The notes beneath the pieces are model-generated. The model did no database searches. It was not told the DNA's origin and saw only the letters and a list, made by a program, of their open reading frames with translations. From contig MPND01000014.1 of the NCBI GenBank assembly GCA_002238855.1, positions 1-64,000 on the forward strand: a stretch of DNA of 64,000 nt, in the 5' to 3' direction. The position numbers and the translations under genes were made by a program. Position 1 is the stretch's first letter. The number at the start of each line of letters is the position of its first letter. Of this stretch, positions 48,742 through 57,818 are shown one piece after another. Source of the DNA: SAR202 cluster bacterium bin90. GTDB taxonomy: Bacteria; Chloroflexota; Dehalococcoidia; Lucifugimonadales; JADFKI01.

Positions 48742-50235
48742 ATGGCTGATAGACCGAATATCGTATTCATAATGAGCGACCAGCAGCGCTCCGATACGCT
48801 CGCCTGCTATGGTGCGGACTACATGAAAGTGCCGAACCTGAACGCGCTGGCGGATCGCAGCTTTGTGTTCGAGAACGCCTATGTTGCGCAGCCGGTATGC
48901 ACGCCGGCGCGCGCCACGATTATGACCGGGCTTTACCCACACACGGCGGGACCCATTGTGAACAAGATCCACCTGCCCGCAGATACGCCCGTCATCGCAG
49001 AGATGATCGACGACGAGTACTTCAAAGGCTATATGGGCAAGTGGCACCTCGGCAACGACGTGCAGGTTCAGCACGGTTTCGATGTGTGGAATCCGACTGA
49101 GGACGGCCACAGAGAGGCATACACGAAGGCCGAATTGCGCTACGAAATGACACCGTACCATAATCACCTGGTAGCGAGTGGTCATGAACCTGACTCTACG
49201 CAATGGGATGGAACGGGCGTATTCTCAGCTGATGCGCGACAGGACCTTCCCAAAGAGTTCCAGATGGCGCACTACCTCGGTGACAGCGCGGCTGAGTTCA
49301 TCGAGGAAAATAAGGACCGCCCGTTCATCCTTTATGTCAGCACCTTTGAGCCGCACTCGCCTTACAACGGCCCGTACATGGACTTTTACGATCCTGCGGA
49401 ATTACCGGTCGGCGATGCCTTCCTTGAGGTGCCGGAGGGAGCGTCTCGCGTCAATCGCGTGCGCGCCAACTACTTTATGCAGTTCATGCTGGAGGGTAAG
49501 AGCCACGCGGACGACGAATACATGACGCGCTATGCCGCAGCGCGTGAGGATGTAACAACCGAGATGGGCTGGCGCACGCTGCGCGCGCATTACATGGCGA
49601 ACATCACGCTTGTTGATGATATGGTGGGCAAGATAACGGACGCATTGGAGAAGGCAGGCGTTGCCGACAACACGGTGGTCGTGTTCACGAGTGAGCACGG
49701 CGACATGATGGGCGACCACGGCATGCTGGAGAAGCGGTCGTTCTACGAGGAGGCATCGAAGGTGCCTCTGCTTATGGCAGTCCCGTGGCTGTCGAATGAG
49801 CAGACGGTAGTGGAAGGCAGCGTAGGGCACATCGACCTGGTGCCGACATTGCTGGAACTGAGCGGGAACGATGTTCCGGACTCGCTGCAGGGCACGAGCC
49901 TAGTGCCGGTGCTCAAGGGTGAGCAGGCGCTTGAGCGGGACGTGTTCGTGCAGTGGAACGGCACCAGCGACGAACTGCCGGACAGGTTCCTTGGAAGCAG
50001 GGAAGTCAACCGGATGCTGACTTTGCCGGGGCGCTCGGTGATTACGCCCGACCGCTGGAAACTTAACCTGTGCGCGGGAGACCAGGGTGAACTGTACGAC
50101 CTGAATAACGACCCGTATGAGCGGAATAACCTGTACGACGATCCGGCGCAGCGCGACAGGGTTATCGACATGGCGGCGCGCATACGCATATGGCAGCACG
50201 AGACGGGGGACACTGCGCCGTTGCCCAGCGTATAG
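48742..50235 (+). CDS. Sulfatase, choline-sulfatase-like subfamily
   Basis: This 497-residue sulfatase belongs to a different subfamily from the tandem pair. It opens N-I-V-F-I-M-S-D-Q-Q, has the formylglycine signature C-T-P-A-R-A-T-I-M-T-G near residue 53, G-K-W-H-L-G near 94 and S-E-H-G-D near 313. The C-terminus has the D-L-N-N-D-P-Y-E-R-N-N-L motif common in this group. The substrate is unknown; it lacks a signal peptide. Oriented away from the mntA gene with a 170-bp gap between them. Confidence 0.9.
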   Translation: MADRPNIVFIMSDQQRSDTLACYGADYMKVPNLNALADRSFVFENAYVAQPVCTPARATIMTGLYPHTAGPIVNKIHLPADTPVIAEMIDDEYFKGYMGKWHLGNDVQVQHGFDVWNPTEDGHREAYTKAELRYEMTPYHNHLVASGHEPDSTQWDGTGVFSADARQDLPKEFQMAHYLGDSAAEFIEENKDRPFILYVSTFEPHSPYNGPYMDFYDPAELPVGDAFLEVPEGASRVNRVRANYFMQFMLEGKSHADDEYMTRYAAAREDVTTEMGWRTLRAHYMANITLVDDMVGKITDALEKAGVADNTVVVFTSEHGDMMGDHGMLEKRSFYEEASKVPLLMAVPWLSNEQTVVEGSVGHIDLVPTLLELSGNDVPDSLQGTSLVPVLKGEQALERDVFVQWNGTSDELPDRFLGSREVNRMLTLPGRSVITPDRWKLNLCAGDQGELYDLNNDPYERNNLYDDPAQRDRVIDMAARIRIWQHETGDTAPLPSV

Positions 50236-50263
50236 CGGCAACGGGCATTCAGAGGATGGAGTG

Positions 50264-50611
50264 ATGAGGCTGCCAAGAGTCGGTAACGGCATCCATATCC
50301 TGCTATTCATCATCGCTTTTGCGGCTGTGTTTATCAGGCTATGGTTGCCGCCCGGATTTGGGATTGTTTTGGCGGCTTTAGCAGGGGCTGTGTTTGTACT
50401 GAACCTGCTGTGGCTTCTGCTGTCTCGCGATTTTTCGGCTGGTCGCGTGCTGCTCTTTCTTGCCGGGACGCTCGCGGCTATAGCGGTGTTCTTTGTCGGA
50501 CTATTTGTAGGACTGCAGGTCAACCCGACCCTGGGAACTATCCTGGTGGTTGTGGCGGCAGCGATATTCGGTTTTGGCGTCGTAAGAATAGTCAGAGCCG
50601 GACGATCATGA
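50264..50611 (+). CDS. Small multi-pass membrane protein
   Basis: This 115-residue, very hydrophobic protein has about four membrane segments and short basic ends (M-R-L-P-R-V-G and R-I-V-R-A-G-R-S). I do not recognise a family. The ATG 50264 is preceded by AGGATGGAG. It lies 28 bp after the sulfatase and 15 bp before the crotonase gene, so it may be cotranscribed with both. It could support export or membrane anchoring of a neighbour; that is only a guess. Confidence 0.55.
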   Translation: MRLPRVGNGIHILLFIIAFAAVFIRLWLPPGFGIVLAALAGAVFVLNLLWLLLSRDFSAGRVLLFLAGTLAAIAVFFVGLFVGLQVNPTLGTILVVVAAAIFGFGVVRIVRAGRS

Positions 50612-50626
50612 CAGGATTGATGAGTT

Positions 50627-51436
50627 ATGGGTTACGAGTTCATTAAGCTAGATAAAGCAGACCGCATCGCTACACTGACGCTGAATCGTCCTGAGAAGAT
50701 GAATGCGCTCAGCACGGGGTTGCTGACGGAGTTCAGCGACGCGCTGGACGATGTGCATAACGACCACGATGTGAATGTGCTGATACTGACGGGCGCAGGC
50801 AGGGCCTTCTCAGCAGGGTATGATATTTCGCCGGGGCAGGAAGCGCAGGACATACCGGCGACTGCGGCGTGGGACGCGAAACACCTGCCCGCCCGCACGC
50901 TGATGAAGTTGTGGCACCTGCGGCAGCCGACTATCGCCGCGGTGAACGGGCACGCTCTGGCCGCAGGTAATGTGCTGGCAATGACGGCGGACATTGTTAT
51001 CGCCGCGGATCACGCGACGTTCGGCGAGCCGGAGATTCGCTTTGTGGCACACTCCCCTGCGATTATGCTGCCGTTCACGATTCCGCTGCGACACCTGCAC
51101 TGGCTGTACTATACCGGCGATACGGTTGACGCTAAGACGGCAGAGAAGTGGAATATGGTGAACTGGGTGGTGCCTGCCGACGAGCTGATGGACAGCGCGC
51201 GCAAGGCGGCCACACGCATCGCCAATGTACCGCCGTATGCCGTGCAGATGATGAAGCGCAGCATCAAGGGCACCTACGAGAAGATGGGCTTTTCGGAGGC
51301 GTTCGAACACCACCTCATGATCCGCATGATAGAGGCGATGCAGCCCGGTGTTCCCGAGAAAGAGGCGCTCGAAGCCATCAAGCAGGAACATGGCATGCGC
51401 GCGTTTCTTGAAGCTCGTGACGCTCCGTTCAAGTAG
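50627..51436 (+). CDS. Enoyl-CoA hydratase/isomerase (crotonase) family protein
   Basis: This 269-residue crotonase-fold protein has N-R-P-E-K-M-N-A-L near the N-terminus, the CoA-binding oxyanion segment F-S-A-G-Y-D-I, and A-A-G-N-V-L-A-M-T-A-D-I, which is where the first catalytic Glu (E144 in rat enoyl-CoA hydratase) would be; it is Val here. The second Glu site is kept (F-G-E-P-E-I). So the function is probably not classical hydration; isomerase, dehalogenase, hydrolase or decarboxylase-type members are possible. Length is normal. Confidence 0.85.
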   Translation: MGYEFIKLDKADRIATLTLNRPEKMNALSTGLLTEFSDALDDVHNDHDVNVLILTGAGRAFSAGYDISPGQEAQDIPATAAWDAKHLPARTLMKLWHLRQPTIAAVNGHALAAGNVLAMTADIVIAADHATFGEPEIRFVAHSPAIMLPFTIPLRHLHWLYYTGDTVDAKTAEKWNMVNWVVPADELMDSARKAATRIANVPPYAVQMMKRSIKGTYEKMGFSEAFEHHLMIRMIEAMQPGVPEKEALEAIKQEHGMRAFLEARDAPFK

Positions 51437-51468
51437 TTTGATTAGGCTTCTGAGTACCTGCGGGCGGC

Positions 51469-53280
51469 TTATGTAACCTCTACGCTGTCCTCAGCCTCGA
51501 CAGTAATGTGCAGCTCGTCCAGGTGGTACTGCTCTACCACGTTTGGCGCCTCGAACAGGGGATCAAAGCCGCTCTGGGTCTTGGGGAATGCGATGACGTC
51601 CCTGATGTTGTCGCGTCCGGTCAGCACCATCATCAGCCTGTCTATGCCGGGGGCGATGCCTCCGTGGGGCGGCGTACCGTACTCGAATGCGGTCAAGAGC
51701 TGGTCGAAGCGTTCCGCTACCTGCTCCTTGGTGTAGCCTAGCACGCCAAAGACGCGCTCCTGCAATTCCCGGTTGTGGATTCGGATGCTGCCGCTTGCGA
51801 GTTCAGCGCCGTTGGCGACCAAGTCGTACAGCCTCCCGATGACCTTTCCGGGGTCGCTGTCGAGGTATGCTTCATGCCCATCCTTCGGCATGGAGAAGGC
51901 GTGGTGCATTGCGTCCCAGCGGCCGTCGTCCTCGTTCCACTCGAACAGGGGGAAATCCGTTATGAAGGCGAAGGCGACCAAGTTCGGGTCGGCGAGGTTC
52001 AGCCTCTGGCCTATTTCGTTCCGCAGCGCGCTCAGTGCTTGGTTGGTGGTCTTGGCGGGTCCGGCGACGATGAGGACCATGTCTCCCATATTGGCTTCGG
52101 CCCTATGAGCGATAGCCTTCACCTGTTCGACTGTGAGAAAACGCGCGGCAGGTGAACGGAAGCCTTCCTCGGTCAGGTCGTCGACATCACCTTCACCGGT
52201 CAGCGCGATGGTAACGAGTCCGAGAGCGCCGTTCGCCTTGGCGAAGTCTATGAGGGCATCCTGCTGGCGGCGCGGCAGCGAAGCATAGCCTGGCGCGCTG
52301 AATCCCTTGACGATACCGCCGCTCGCCACGGTAGAGGTGAATACGCGGAACTCGGTCTGCGCCGCAATGTCTGACAGATCCACGAGGTCCAGGTCGAAGC
52401 GAAGGTCTGGTTTGTCGGTACCATAGCTCGCCATCGCCTCGGCATAAGTCATTCGCGGGAAGGGACGCATAATCCACTTGTCGGGGAATAGTGTCTCGAC
52501 AAGCTTGGTGTAGAGCTCCTCGATAAGATTCAGGACATCGTCTTCTTCGACGAAGCTCATTTCCATGTCCAGCTGGGTGTGCTCCGGCTGGCGGTCGGCG
52601 CGCGGGTCTTCGTCACGGAAGCAGCGAGCAATCTGGAAGTACTTCTCGACACCTGCTGCCATAAGAAGCTGCTTGAGCTGCTGCGGGGACTGTGGCAGGG
52701 CGTAGAACTTCCCCGGATAGAGGCGACTTGGCACGAGGTAGTCGCGCGCACCCTCTGGCGTGCTCTTGATGAGGATGGGTGTCTCGACCTCCAGGAAGCC
52801 GCGCTCGCTGAGGAAATCGCGGATGAAGCGCACGACCTCGTGGCGCATAATGATGGTATCGCGCATCGACTGGCGGCGCAGGTCGAGGAAGCGGTACTTC
52901 ATTCGAATCAGCTCGTCGACTTCGCTCTCCTCGTTGATGTAGAACGGAGGCGTCTTCGACTCGTTGAGCACTTTAACCTGCTCGGCGGCAACTTCGATCT
53001 CACCGGTCGGCATGTTCGGATTTTCGGTGCCTTCCGGCCGGGCTGTGACGGTGCCAGTTACCTGAACTACCCATTCGTTGCGCAGGGATTCGGCGATTGC
53101 GTGGATGCCGCCCGGCGCGTTATCCGGGTTGAAGACGACCTGAACGATGCCTTCCCGGTCGCGCATGTCAATGAAGATAAGGCCACCGTGGTCGCGGCGG
53201 CGGTGGACCCATCCTGCCAGCGTAACCGTCTTGCCAGTATGTTCGGCGCGCACGTCGCCGCAGCTAATAGTCTTAAGCAA
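51469..53280 (-). CDS. aspS: Aspartyl-tRNA synthetase (bacterial type)
   Basis: This 603-residue class II synthetase has an N-terminal OB anticodon-binding domain (V-T-L-A-G-W-V-H-R-R-R-D-H-G), motif 2 (F-x-Q-I-A-R-C-F-R-D-E-D-x-R-A-D-R-Q-P-E-H-T-Q-L-D), a GAD insertion domain (about 290-420) and motif 3 (G-I-D-R-L-M-M). This full bacterial layout rules out the archaeal type. A Lrp/AsnC regulator lies upstream on the same strand, 92 nt away. An AspRS that also charges tRNA-Asn is possible but cannot be settled here. Confidence 0.97.
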   Translation of the reverse strand: MLKTISCGDVRAEHTGKTVTLAGWVHRRRDHGGLIFIDMRDREGIVQVVFNPDNAPGGIHAIAESLRNEWVVQVTGTVTARPEGTENPNMPTGEIEVAAEQVKVLNESKTPPFYINEESEVDELIRMKYRFLDLRRQSMRDTIIMRHEVVRFIRDFLSERGFLEVETPILIKSTPEGARDYLVPSRLYPGKFYALPQSPQQLKQLLMAAGVEKYFQIARCFRDEDPRADRQPEHTQLDMEMSFVEEDDVLNLIEELYTKLVETLFPDKWIMRPFPRMTYAEAMASYGTDKPDLRFDLDLVDLSDIAAQTEFRVFTSTVASGGIVKGFSAPGYASLPRRQQDALIDFAKANGALGLVTIALTGEGDVDDLTEEGFRSPAARFLTVEQVKAIAHRAEANMGDMVLIVAGPAKTTNQALSALRNEIGQRLNLADPNLVAFAFITDFPLFEWNEDDGRWDAMHHAFSMPKDGHEAYLDSDPGKVIGRLYDLVANGAELASGSIRIHNRELQERVFGVLGYTKEQVAERFDQLLTAFEYGTPPHGGIAPGIDRLMMVLTGRDNIRDVIAFPKTQSGFDPLFEAPNVVEQYHLDELHITVEAEDSVEVT

Positions 53281-53372
53281 ATCTGCCCCCTTGAATTCGC
53301 AAGTGTAGAGAAATTATACAGGCTTGGGCGGGAGATTACAGGGTTTAAGGGCAGACCGGAGAATAGGAGGGG

Positions 53373-53816
53373 CTAGGTCGGAATGCCGTAGGACCGCTTC
53401 TTTACTTCGAGATGCACGAAGGTTTCGGTGCGCTGCACACCGGGGATGGTGGCGACCTTGGTACGGAGAAACTGGTTGAGTGCCGAGGGCGATGGCAGAG
53501 TAACCCAGCCGTAAATGTCATAGGGACCGGTGCTGACCGTGACCCAGGATAGTTCGTCCATCGATGCCATCAGTTCGGCCGCAATGTCGGCCTTGTCAGG
53601 GTCAACACGCACGCCGATGAGGGCTTCGAACGGATTTCCCATCATATCGGGGTTGGGAATGGCTGCGACGAATATGCGCTCTTCGTCTATCAGGCGGCGC
53701 AGGCGGCGGCGCACCGTACCTTCGCTTACGCCAGCGATCCGGGCAATGCCCGCGTTCGACGCTCTGCCATCCTGGCGCAGGGTAGCAATTATCTTGGCAT
53801 CTAGTTCGTCCATCAC
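53373..53816 (-). CDS. Lrp/AsnC family transcriptional regulator
   Basis: This 147-residue regulator has an N-terminal helix-turn-helix (D-E-L-D-A-K-I-I-A-T-L-R-Q-D-G-R-A-S ... E-G-T-V-R-R-R-L-R-R-L) and a C-terminal RAM (ligand-binding, oligomerisation) domain. It probably senses an amino acid. GTG 53816 has AGGAG 8 nt upstream; ATG 53813 is the next codon. The gene reads towards aspS with a 92-bp gap; linked control of aspS is possible but unproven. Confidence 0.88.
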   Translation of the reverse strand: MMDELDAKIIATLRQDGRASNAGIARIAGVSEGTVRRRLRRLIDEERIFVAAIPNPDMMGNPFEALIGVRVDPDKADIAAELMASMDELSWVTVSTGPYDIYGWVTLPSPSALNQFLRTKVATIPGVQRTETFVHLEVKKRSYGIPT

Positions 53817-53930
53817 TCTGCCCGCTCCTGCCGCGAATATAATTGCGCAATTCTAGCGATGCCCCAAATGGCTGTCAATGACGCATAGCGTGGTGCTGAG
53901 GGGTCGAGGAGCAAGTTCTCTCGGTGCCGG

Positions 53931-54455
53931 CTAGAACGGACGGATTGCAAGCCATGTAGCGAGCGCAAGACCAATGAACAGGTACGTCAGGCCATAGGCG
54001 GCGGAAGGGAAGCCGAGCGTAATGGCAAAGGAGCCGACGAATACACAGGCGGCGCTTACGAATTTGAGTCTAATCCCACGCTTGCGGTTGGTTGCGAGGC
54101 TGACGGCCTCGCCTATGGCGTAGCCGATAAGTGCCATGACTGCCACGTAGAGAAATGGCAATATGGTGTTGATTAGCGCGATGTCGAGAAACACCAGCCT
54201 GAACAGGATCGGAGCGGCGAAGTAGAAGGCGAAGCCGAGCACAAGAGCCGCCGCCACGCCACCTCCAATGCCGCGCAGCAGAAACGGCATCGGAACATCG
54301 TATGTGGGAACTGTGTTGACGCGGGCGCAGTCAGGGCAGCGCATGCCAACGGGGGAATGCACCAGGCAGTCCGGACATATAGTCTTCTCGCACCTGCCGC
54401 AGCGTATGTTGGTCTCGGTCTTTGGATGTCTTTCGCAATACTGCGTCTGTGTCAT
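53931..54455 (-). CDS. B-box-type zinc-finger membrane protein
   Basis: This 174-residue protein has an N-terminal zinc-binding B-box-like region (C-E-R-H-P ... C-G-R-C-E-K-T-I-C-P-D-C-L-V-H ... C-P-D-C), followed by about four membrane segments. Such proteins occur in many bacteria upstream or downstream of membrane-biology genes; no function is set. The start at ATG 54455 overlaps the plsY stop as ATGA, so it is coupled to plsY. Longer frame upstream is the plsY gene in another frame. Confidence 0.75.
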   Translation of the reverse strand: MTQTQYCERHPKTETNIRCGRCEKTICPDCLVHSPVGMRCPDCARVNTVPTYDVPMPFLLRGIGGGVAAALVLGFAFYFAAPILFRLVFLDIALINTILPFLYVAVMALIGYAIGEAVSLATNRKRGIRLKFVSAACVFVGSFAITLGFPSAAYGLTYLFIGLALATWLAIRPF

Positions 54456-55165
54456 TGCTCTGATGCCTCGGAAGTGTTTGTTATTGGAGTGCGTTCCTTC
54501 CAGTCTTGCTGTTTGGGCACATCCCTGTCCAATAGGATACGACATAACAGCGTTTGGAGAATAGGTTGCTCGGGTGTTGGACGCTCCCAGTTCGCTGTGA
54601 GTCGCTTGATCATCAGCAAAATGGCTATGCCCACGCACATCGCAACTACCGTATCCGGCCTGTCTGCCAGCCCGAATGCGCCGAATGATACGGCAGCCAG
54701 GGGTAGTGCAATAAGAGCTACAAGCGTCAGCAAGCCGGTATCCTTGAGCAGGAAGCGGCCAATGCCGGCTATCAGCACTGTGGCTATCACCGCCTCATAC
54801 CACAACGCGAACGCAAGAATCGCGCCACCTGCCGTGCCAACTCCGCGCCCGCCGGTGAAGCGGATGTATGGCGACCAGTTATGGCCAGCGATGGCTGCGA
54901 GCGCCACGCCGACCTGCACGGCTACGGACGCATCCAGCGCGCGCGCAAGGATGACTGGGAGGATGCCCTTGACTATGAGATCGAACAATCCGACCGCGAC
55001 TCCGACCTTTGCGCCAAGCTGCGCCAGCGCGTTGGATGCGCCCACGTTTCCAGAGCCGTAGTTGCGGATGTCAATTCCGGCTGAAGTGCGGGCGGCAAGA
55101 TACGCGGTGGGAATGCCGCCCCACATGTAGGCGACTACGATGAAGACGCCATCACTGATTGTCAT
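54452..55165 (-). CDS. plsY: Glycerol-3-phosphate acyltransferase PlsY
   Basis: This 237-residue integral membrane enzyme transfers acyl from acyl-phosphate to glycerol-3-phosphate, the first step of phospholipid synthesis. The family motifs are visible: G-S-G-N-V-G-A-S-N-A and G-H-N-W-S-P-Y-I-R-F-T-G-G-R-G-V-G-T. The C-terminus runs about 30-40 residues beyond the last helix. ATG 55165 overlaps the PHP gene stop as ATGA. The acyl-phosphate supplier PlsX is not in the window. Confidence 0.9.
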   Translation of the reverse strand: MTISDGVFIVVAYMWGGIPTAYLAARTSAGIDIRNYGSGNVGASNALAQLGAKVGVAVGLFDLIVKGILPVILARALDASVAVQVGVALAAIAGHNWSPYIRFTGGRGVGTAGGAILAFALWYEAVIATVLIAGIGRFLLKDTGLLTLVALIALPLAAVSFGAFGLADRPDTVVAMCVGIAILLMIKRLTANWERPTPEQPILQTLLCRILLDRDVPKQQDWKERTPITNTSEASEQ

Positions 55166-56031
55166 ATTGCAGCTGTTGCCCTGAGAGCATATAGAGCTTC
55201 GACGCTGGACATTGGAGGGCCGACGGTGCCGGGTTCGGGTTCGTCCGGGTTGCCGAGCGCGTGGTAGTCGCTGCCGCCGCAGGGGATGAGGTCGAAGTCG
55301 TCCGCGAGTCCGTGCAGCCATTCGACCTGTTCCGGCGTGTAGTCGCCGTAATAGACCTCCATTCCGACAAGTCCTGCCGACTTCAGTTTGCCCAGGATAT
55401 CGGGCAGTGAGGACACGCCTTCGCGGTCGGACTTGGACGCAGAGTATGTGGGGTGTGCCATAACTGGCAATGCGCCGTGCTCTACAAGCAGGCGAACTGC
55501 ATCTTCGGGCAGGAGCTTTGGGCGCTCAACATACGCGGAGCCGTTTCGACCTAGGTATTCGTCGAATGCGTCGCGCGGATACTTGACATAGCCCGCTTCC
55601 ACGAGTGCCTGCGCGATGTGGGGTCTTCCGATCGAGGCGTCACCGGCTATCTGTTGAACGCGCTCCCACGAAATTGCGAGTCCCAAGTTGTTCAGGTTTT
55701 CGACCATCTTCATGCCACGATCTTCGCGGCCGCTGCGGAAATCTTCCAGAATTGCCTGGAGGGATGCGTCGGAATGGTCAACGAAGTAGCCGAGGATGTG
55801 AATCTCGCTGCCCGGAACGTCGGTGCTTAGCTCGATTCCGGGAATCACGGTAATGTCCGGGTGGGCGGCTGCGGCATCGAACGCTTCCTGCAGGCCGTTC
55901 GTTGTGTCGTGGTCGCTGATGCAGATGGTCTTCAAGCCGCGTTCGGCGCACAGCGCCACTAGCTGCGTTGGCGTGAGGGTGCCGTCCGAAAAGGTAGTGT
56001 GTAGGTGCAGGTCTGCTTCAATGATAGTCAC
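55162..56031 (-). CDS. PHP-domain phosphoesterase
   Basis: This 289-residue PHP protein opens with the metal-binding A-D-L-H-L-H-T-T-F-S-D-G, has I-S-D-H-D-T-T-N-G, and later G-S-D-Y-H-A near the C-terminus. It belongs to the group with YciV/RnaAM, nucleoside 3',5'-bisphosphate phosphatase or 5'-3' RNA exonuclease-type proteins. I chose GTG 56031, because GGAGAG lies 10 nt upstream and the frame above it (to 56124) is not conserved. It is followed by plsY with an ATGA overlap and lies 134 bp behind rny. Confidence 0.85.
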   Translation of the reverse strand: MTIIEADLHLHTTFSDGTLTPTQLVALCAERGLKTICISDHDTTNGLQEAFDAAAAHPDITVIPGIELSTDVPGSEIHILGYFVDHSDASLQAILEDFRSGREDRGMKMVENLNNLGLAISWERVQQIAGDASIGRPHIAQALVEAGYVKYPRDAFDEYLGRNGSAYVERPKLLPEDAVRLLVEHGALPVMAHPTYSASKSDREGVSSLPDILGKLKSAGLVGMEVYYGDYTPEQVEWLHGLADDFDLIPCGGSDYHALGNPDEPEPGTVGPPMSSVEALYALRATAAI

Positions 56032-56100
56032 AGTGGGTAATCTCTCCAGTATGAAGTTGCAATGCGGATCAAGATCAGGTCTATTTTCGCCGAGACAGAA

Positions 56101-56139
56101 TGACCGCCAAGGGCCTGTGATCAAACCCTTTGACGGTCA
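56101..56139 (-). terminator. Hairpin after rny
   Basis: TGACCGCCAAGGG (56101-56113) and CCCTTTGACGGTCA (56126-56139) pair over about 12 bp with one bulge and one mismatch, in the 134-bp gap between rny and the PHP gene. On the minus strand TTCTGTCTC follows. It could partly terminate rny transcription. Confidence 0.5.
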
Positions 56140-56165
56140 CTCGGTTTTCAATTCGAAAGGCAAGT

Positions 56166-57761
56166 CTAGCGGGCGTAGCTGATGGCCCGGCTCTCTCGGA
56201 TTACAGTTACCTTGATCTGGCCGGGATATACAAGCGTTGCCTCGATCTTCTTCACGATGTCGTTTGCCATCTTCACGGCGGTGGCGTCGTCAACCGACTG
56301 GGGCTTCACCATGACGCGGACTTCGCGTCCTGCCTGAATGGCGTAGCATTTTTCCACGCCGTCAAATGCGCGCCCGACTTCCTCTAGGGCTTCAAGGCGC
56401 TTGATGTAGTTTTCCGCGGTGTCGCGGCGTGAACCGGGCCGCGCTGCGCTGATTGCGTCCGCGGCGGACACGATGAATGCCTCCGTCGTGCTCATTACGT
56501 CGTCATGGTGCTCGGCGATGCAGGTGCATACCGCCTTGGCGACGCTGTGCTTGGATGCGACATCTGCGCCTATCTCAGCGTGGGGGCCTTCGACTTCATG
56601 CGAAAGCGCTTTGCCGAGGTCATGTAGAAGTCCGCCGGCCTTGGCTACCTTTACATTCGCCCCTATCTCGGACGCGATCATGCCGGACATGTGCGCCACT
56701 TCGATACTGTGCTGCAGGACGTTCTCACCGTAGCTGTAGCGGTACTTCAGTCGTCCCAGCAGGCGTACGACGTCCGGGTGCAAACCTCGAACGCCAACTT
56801 CGAGAGCGGCTTCCTCGCCGCATTTCCATATAATGTCCGAGACTTCTTTTTCCGACCTGCCAACCATCTCTTCGATGCGGGCAGGATGTATTCTGCCGTC
56901 TGACACCAGACTAGTCACTGCGAGGCGGGCAATCTCCCTGCGTACGGGATCAAAGCAGGACAGAGTTACCGCCTCCGGGGTGTCGTCTATGATGAGGTCC
57001 ACACCTGTGGCTTTCTCAATTGCACGTATATTGCGTCCTTCACGGCCTATGAGACGACCTTTCATGTCGTCGCTGGGGAGTTGCACTGTGGTGACTGTGG
57101 CTTCGGAAACCACGTCTGCCGCGAAACGATGAATTGCAAGGGCAAGGATATTGCGGGCCTTTTCGTTGCCTTCTAATCTTGCCTGCTCTTCAAGGTCGCG
57201 GTAGCGAATAGCGAGGTCGTGCTGAATTTCCTGCTCAGCACTGTACATCAACTCGTTGCGGGCGTCGGCAATCGACAGGCCGCTGATTTCCTCTAGTCTA
57301 ACGAGCTGCTCGGAGCGCATCACCTCTTGTTGCTGCATGTGCTCCGTTTTCATTTCCTGGAGGCGCTGCTTTCTCTTTGCCTTTAACTCAGTAAGGGAAC
57401 GTTCAAGGTCGGTGACCTTCTTTTCGCTATCGGTCAACTTCCTCTCGCGGCGTTCGAGATTACTGGCGCGCCGCTCTACGTTTTCCTGCCTGTTGGCAAC
57501 GCGTCGCTCCGTGCGCTGAACCTCGGAGCGGCGTTCACGAATTTCGGCTTCGGCCTCCGTGCGGAACTTTAGGGCTTCCTCCTTACCTTCGATGATGATA
57601 GCGCGGCGTTCATCGCCGGCGTCTTCCAGTATCTGGGCAGCCTCCGACTGCGCCGCTGCGTAGCTCTTACTTTGTAACAATCCTCTTCCGAAGTATCCAC
57701 CTAGTGCGCCTATTGTTAGGCCTATCAGGACGGCGAGAATGGAGAATATAGCAATTTCCAT
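56166..57761 (-). CDS. rny: Ribonuclease Y
   Basis: This 531-residue endoribonuclease starts mRNA decay. It has an N-terminal membrane helix (I-F-S-I-L-A-V-L-I-G-L-T-I-G), a long coiled coil (about 35-200), a KH domain (G-R-L-I-G-R-E-G-R-N-I-R-A-I-E) and an HD domain with L-L-H-D-L-G-K-A. ATG 57761 is chosen as AGGGAGGTGA lies 5 nt upstream; GTG 57770 would sit inside this SD. A promoter and a palindrome lie upstream. Confidence 0.95.
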   Translation of the reverse strand: MEIAIFSILAVLIGLTIGALGGYFGRGLLQSKSYAAAQSEAAQILEDAGDERRAIIIEGKEEALKFRTEAEAEIRERRSEVQRTERRVANRQENVERRASNLERRERKLTDSEKKVTDLERSLTELKAKRKQRLQEMKTEHMQQQEVMRSEQLVRLEEISGLSIADARNELMYSAEQEIQHDLAIRYRDLEEQARLEGNEKARNILALAIHRFAADVVSEATVTTVQLPSDDMKGRLIGREGRNIRAIEKATGVDLIIDDTPEAVTLSCFDPVRREIARLAVTSLVSDGRIHPARIEEMVGRSEKEVSDIIWKCGEEAALEVGVRGLHPDVVRLLGRLKYRYSYGENVLQHSIEVAHMSGMIASEIGANVKVAKAGGLLHDLGKALSHEVEGPHAEIGADVASKHSVAKAVCTCIAEHHDDVMSTTEAFIVSAADAISAARPGSRRDTAENYIKRLEALEEVGRAFDGVEKCYAIQAGREVRVMVKPQSVDDATAVKMANDIVKKIEATLVYPGQIKVTVIRESRAISYAR

Positions 57762-57788
57762 TTCACTCACCTCCCTTATGTGATTTAC

Positions 57789-57803
57789 CCTAGATTATCT
57801 AGG
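57789..57803. promoter_or_regulatory. 15-bp palindrome in the rny leader
   Basis: CCTAGA and TCTAGG flank a TTA centre at 57789-57803. It lies between the rny promoter (57819-57847) and the ATG, in the 5' leader. It could be an operator or a short RNA hairpin. Confidence 0.4.
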
Positions 57804-57818
57804 TCTCCCGATGACCCA

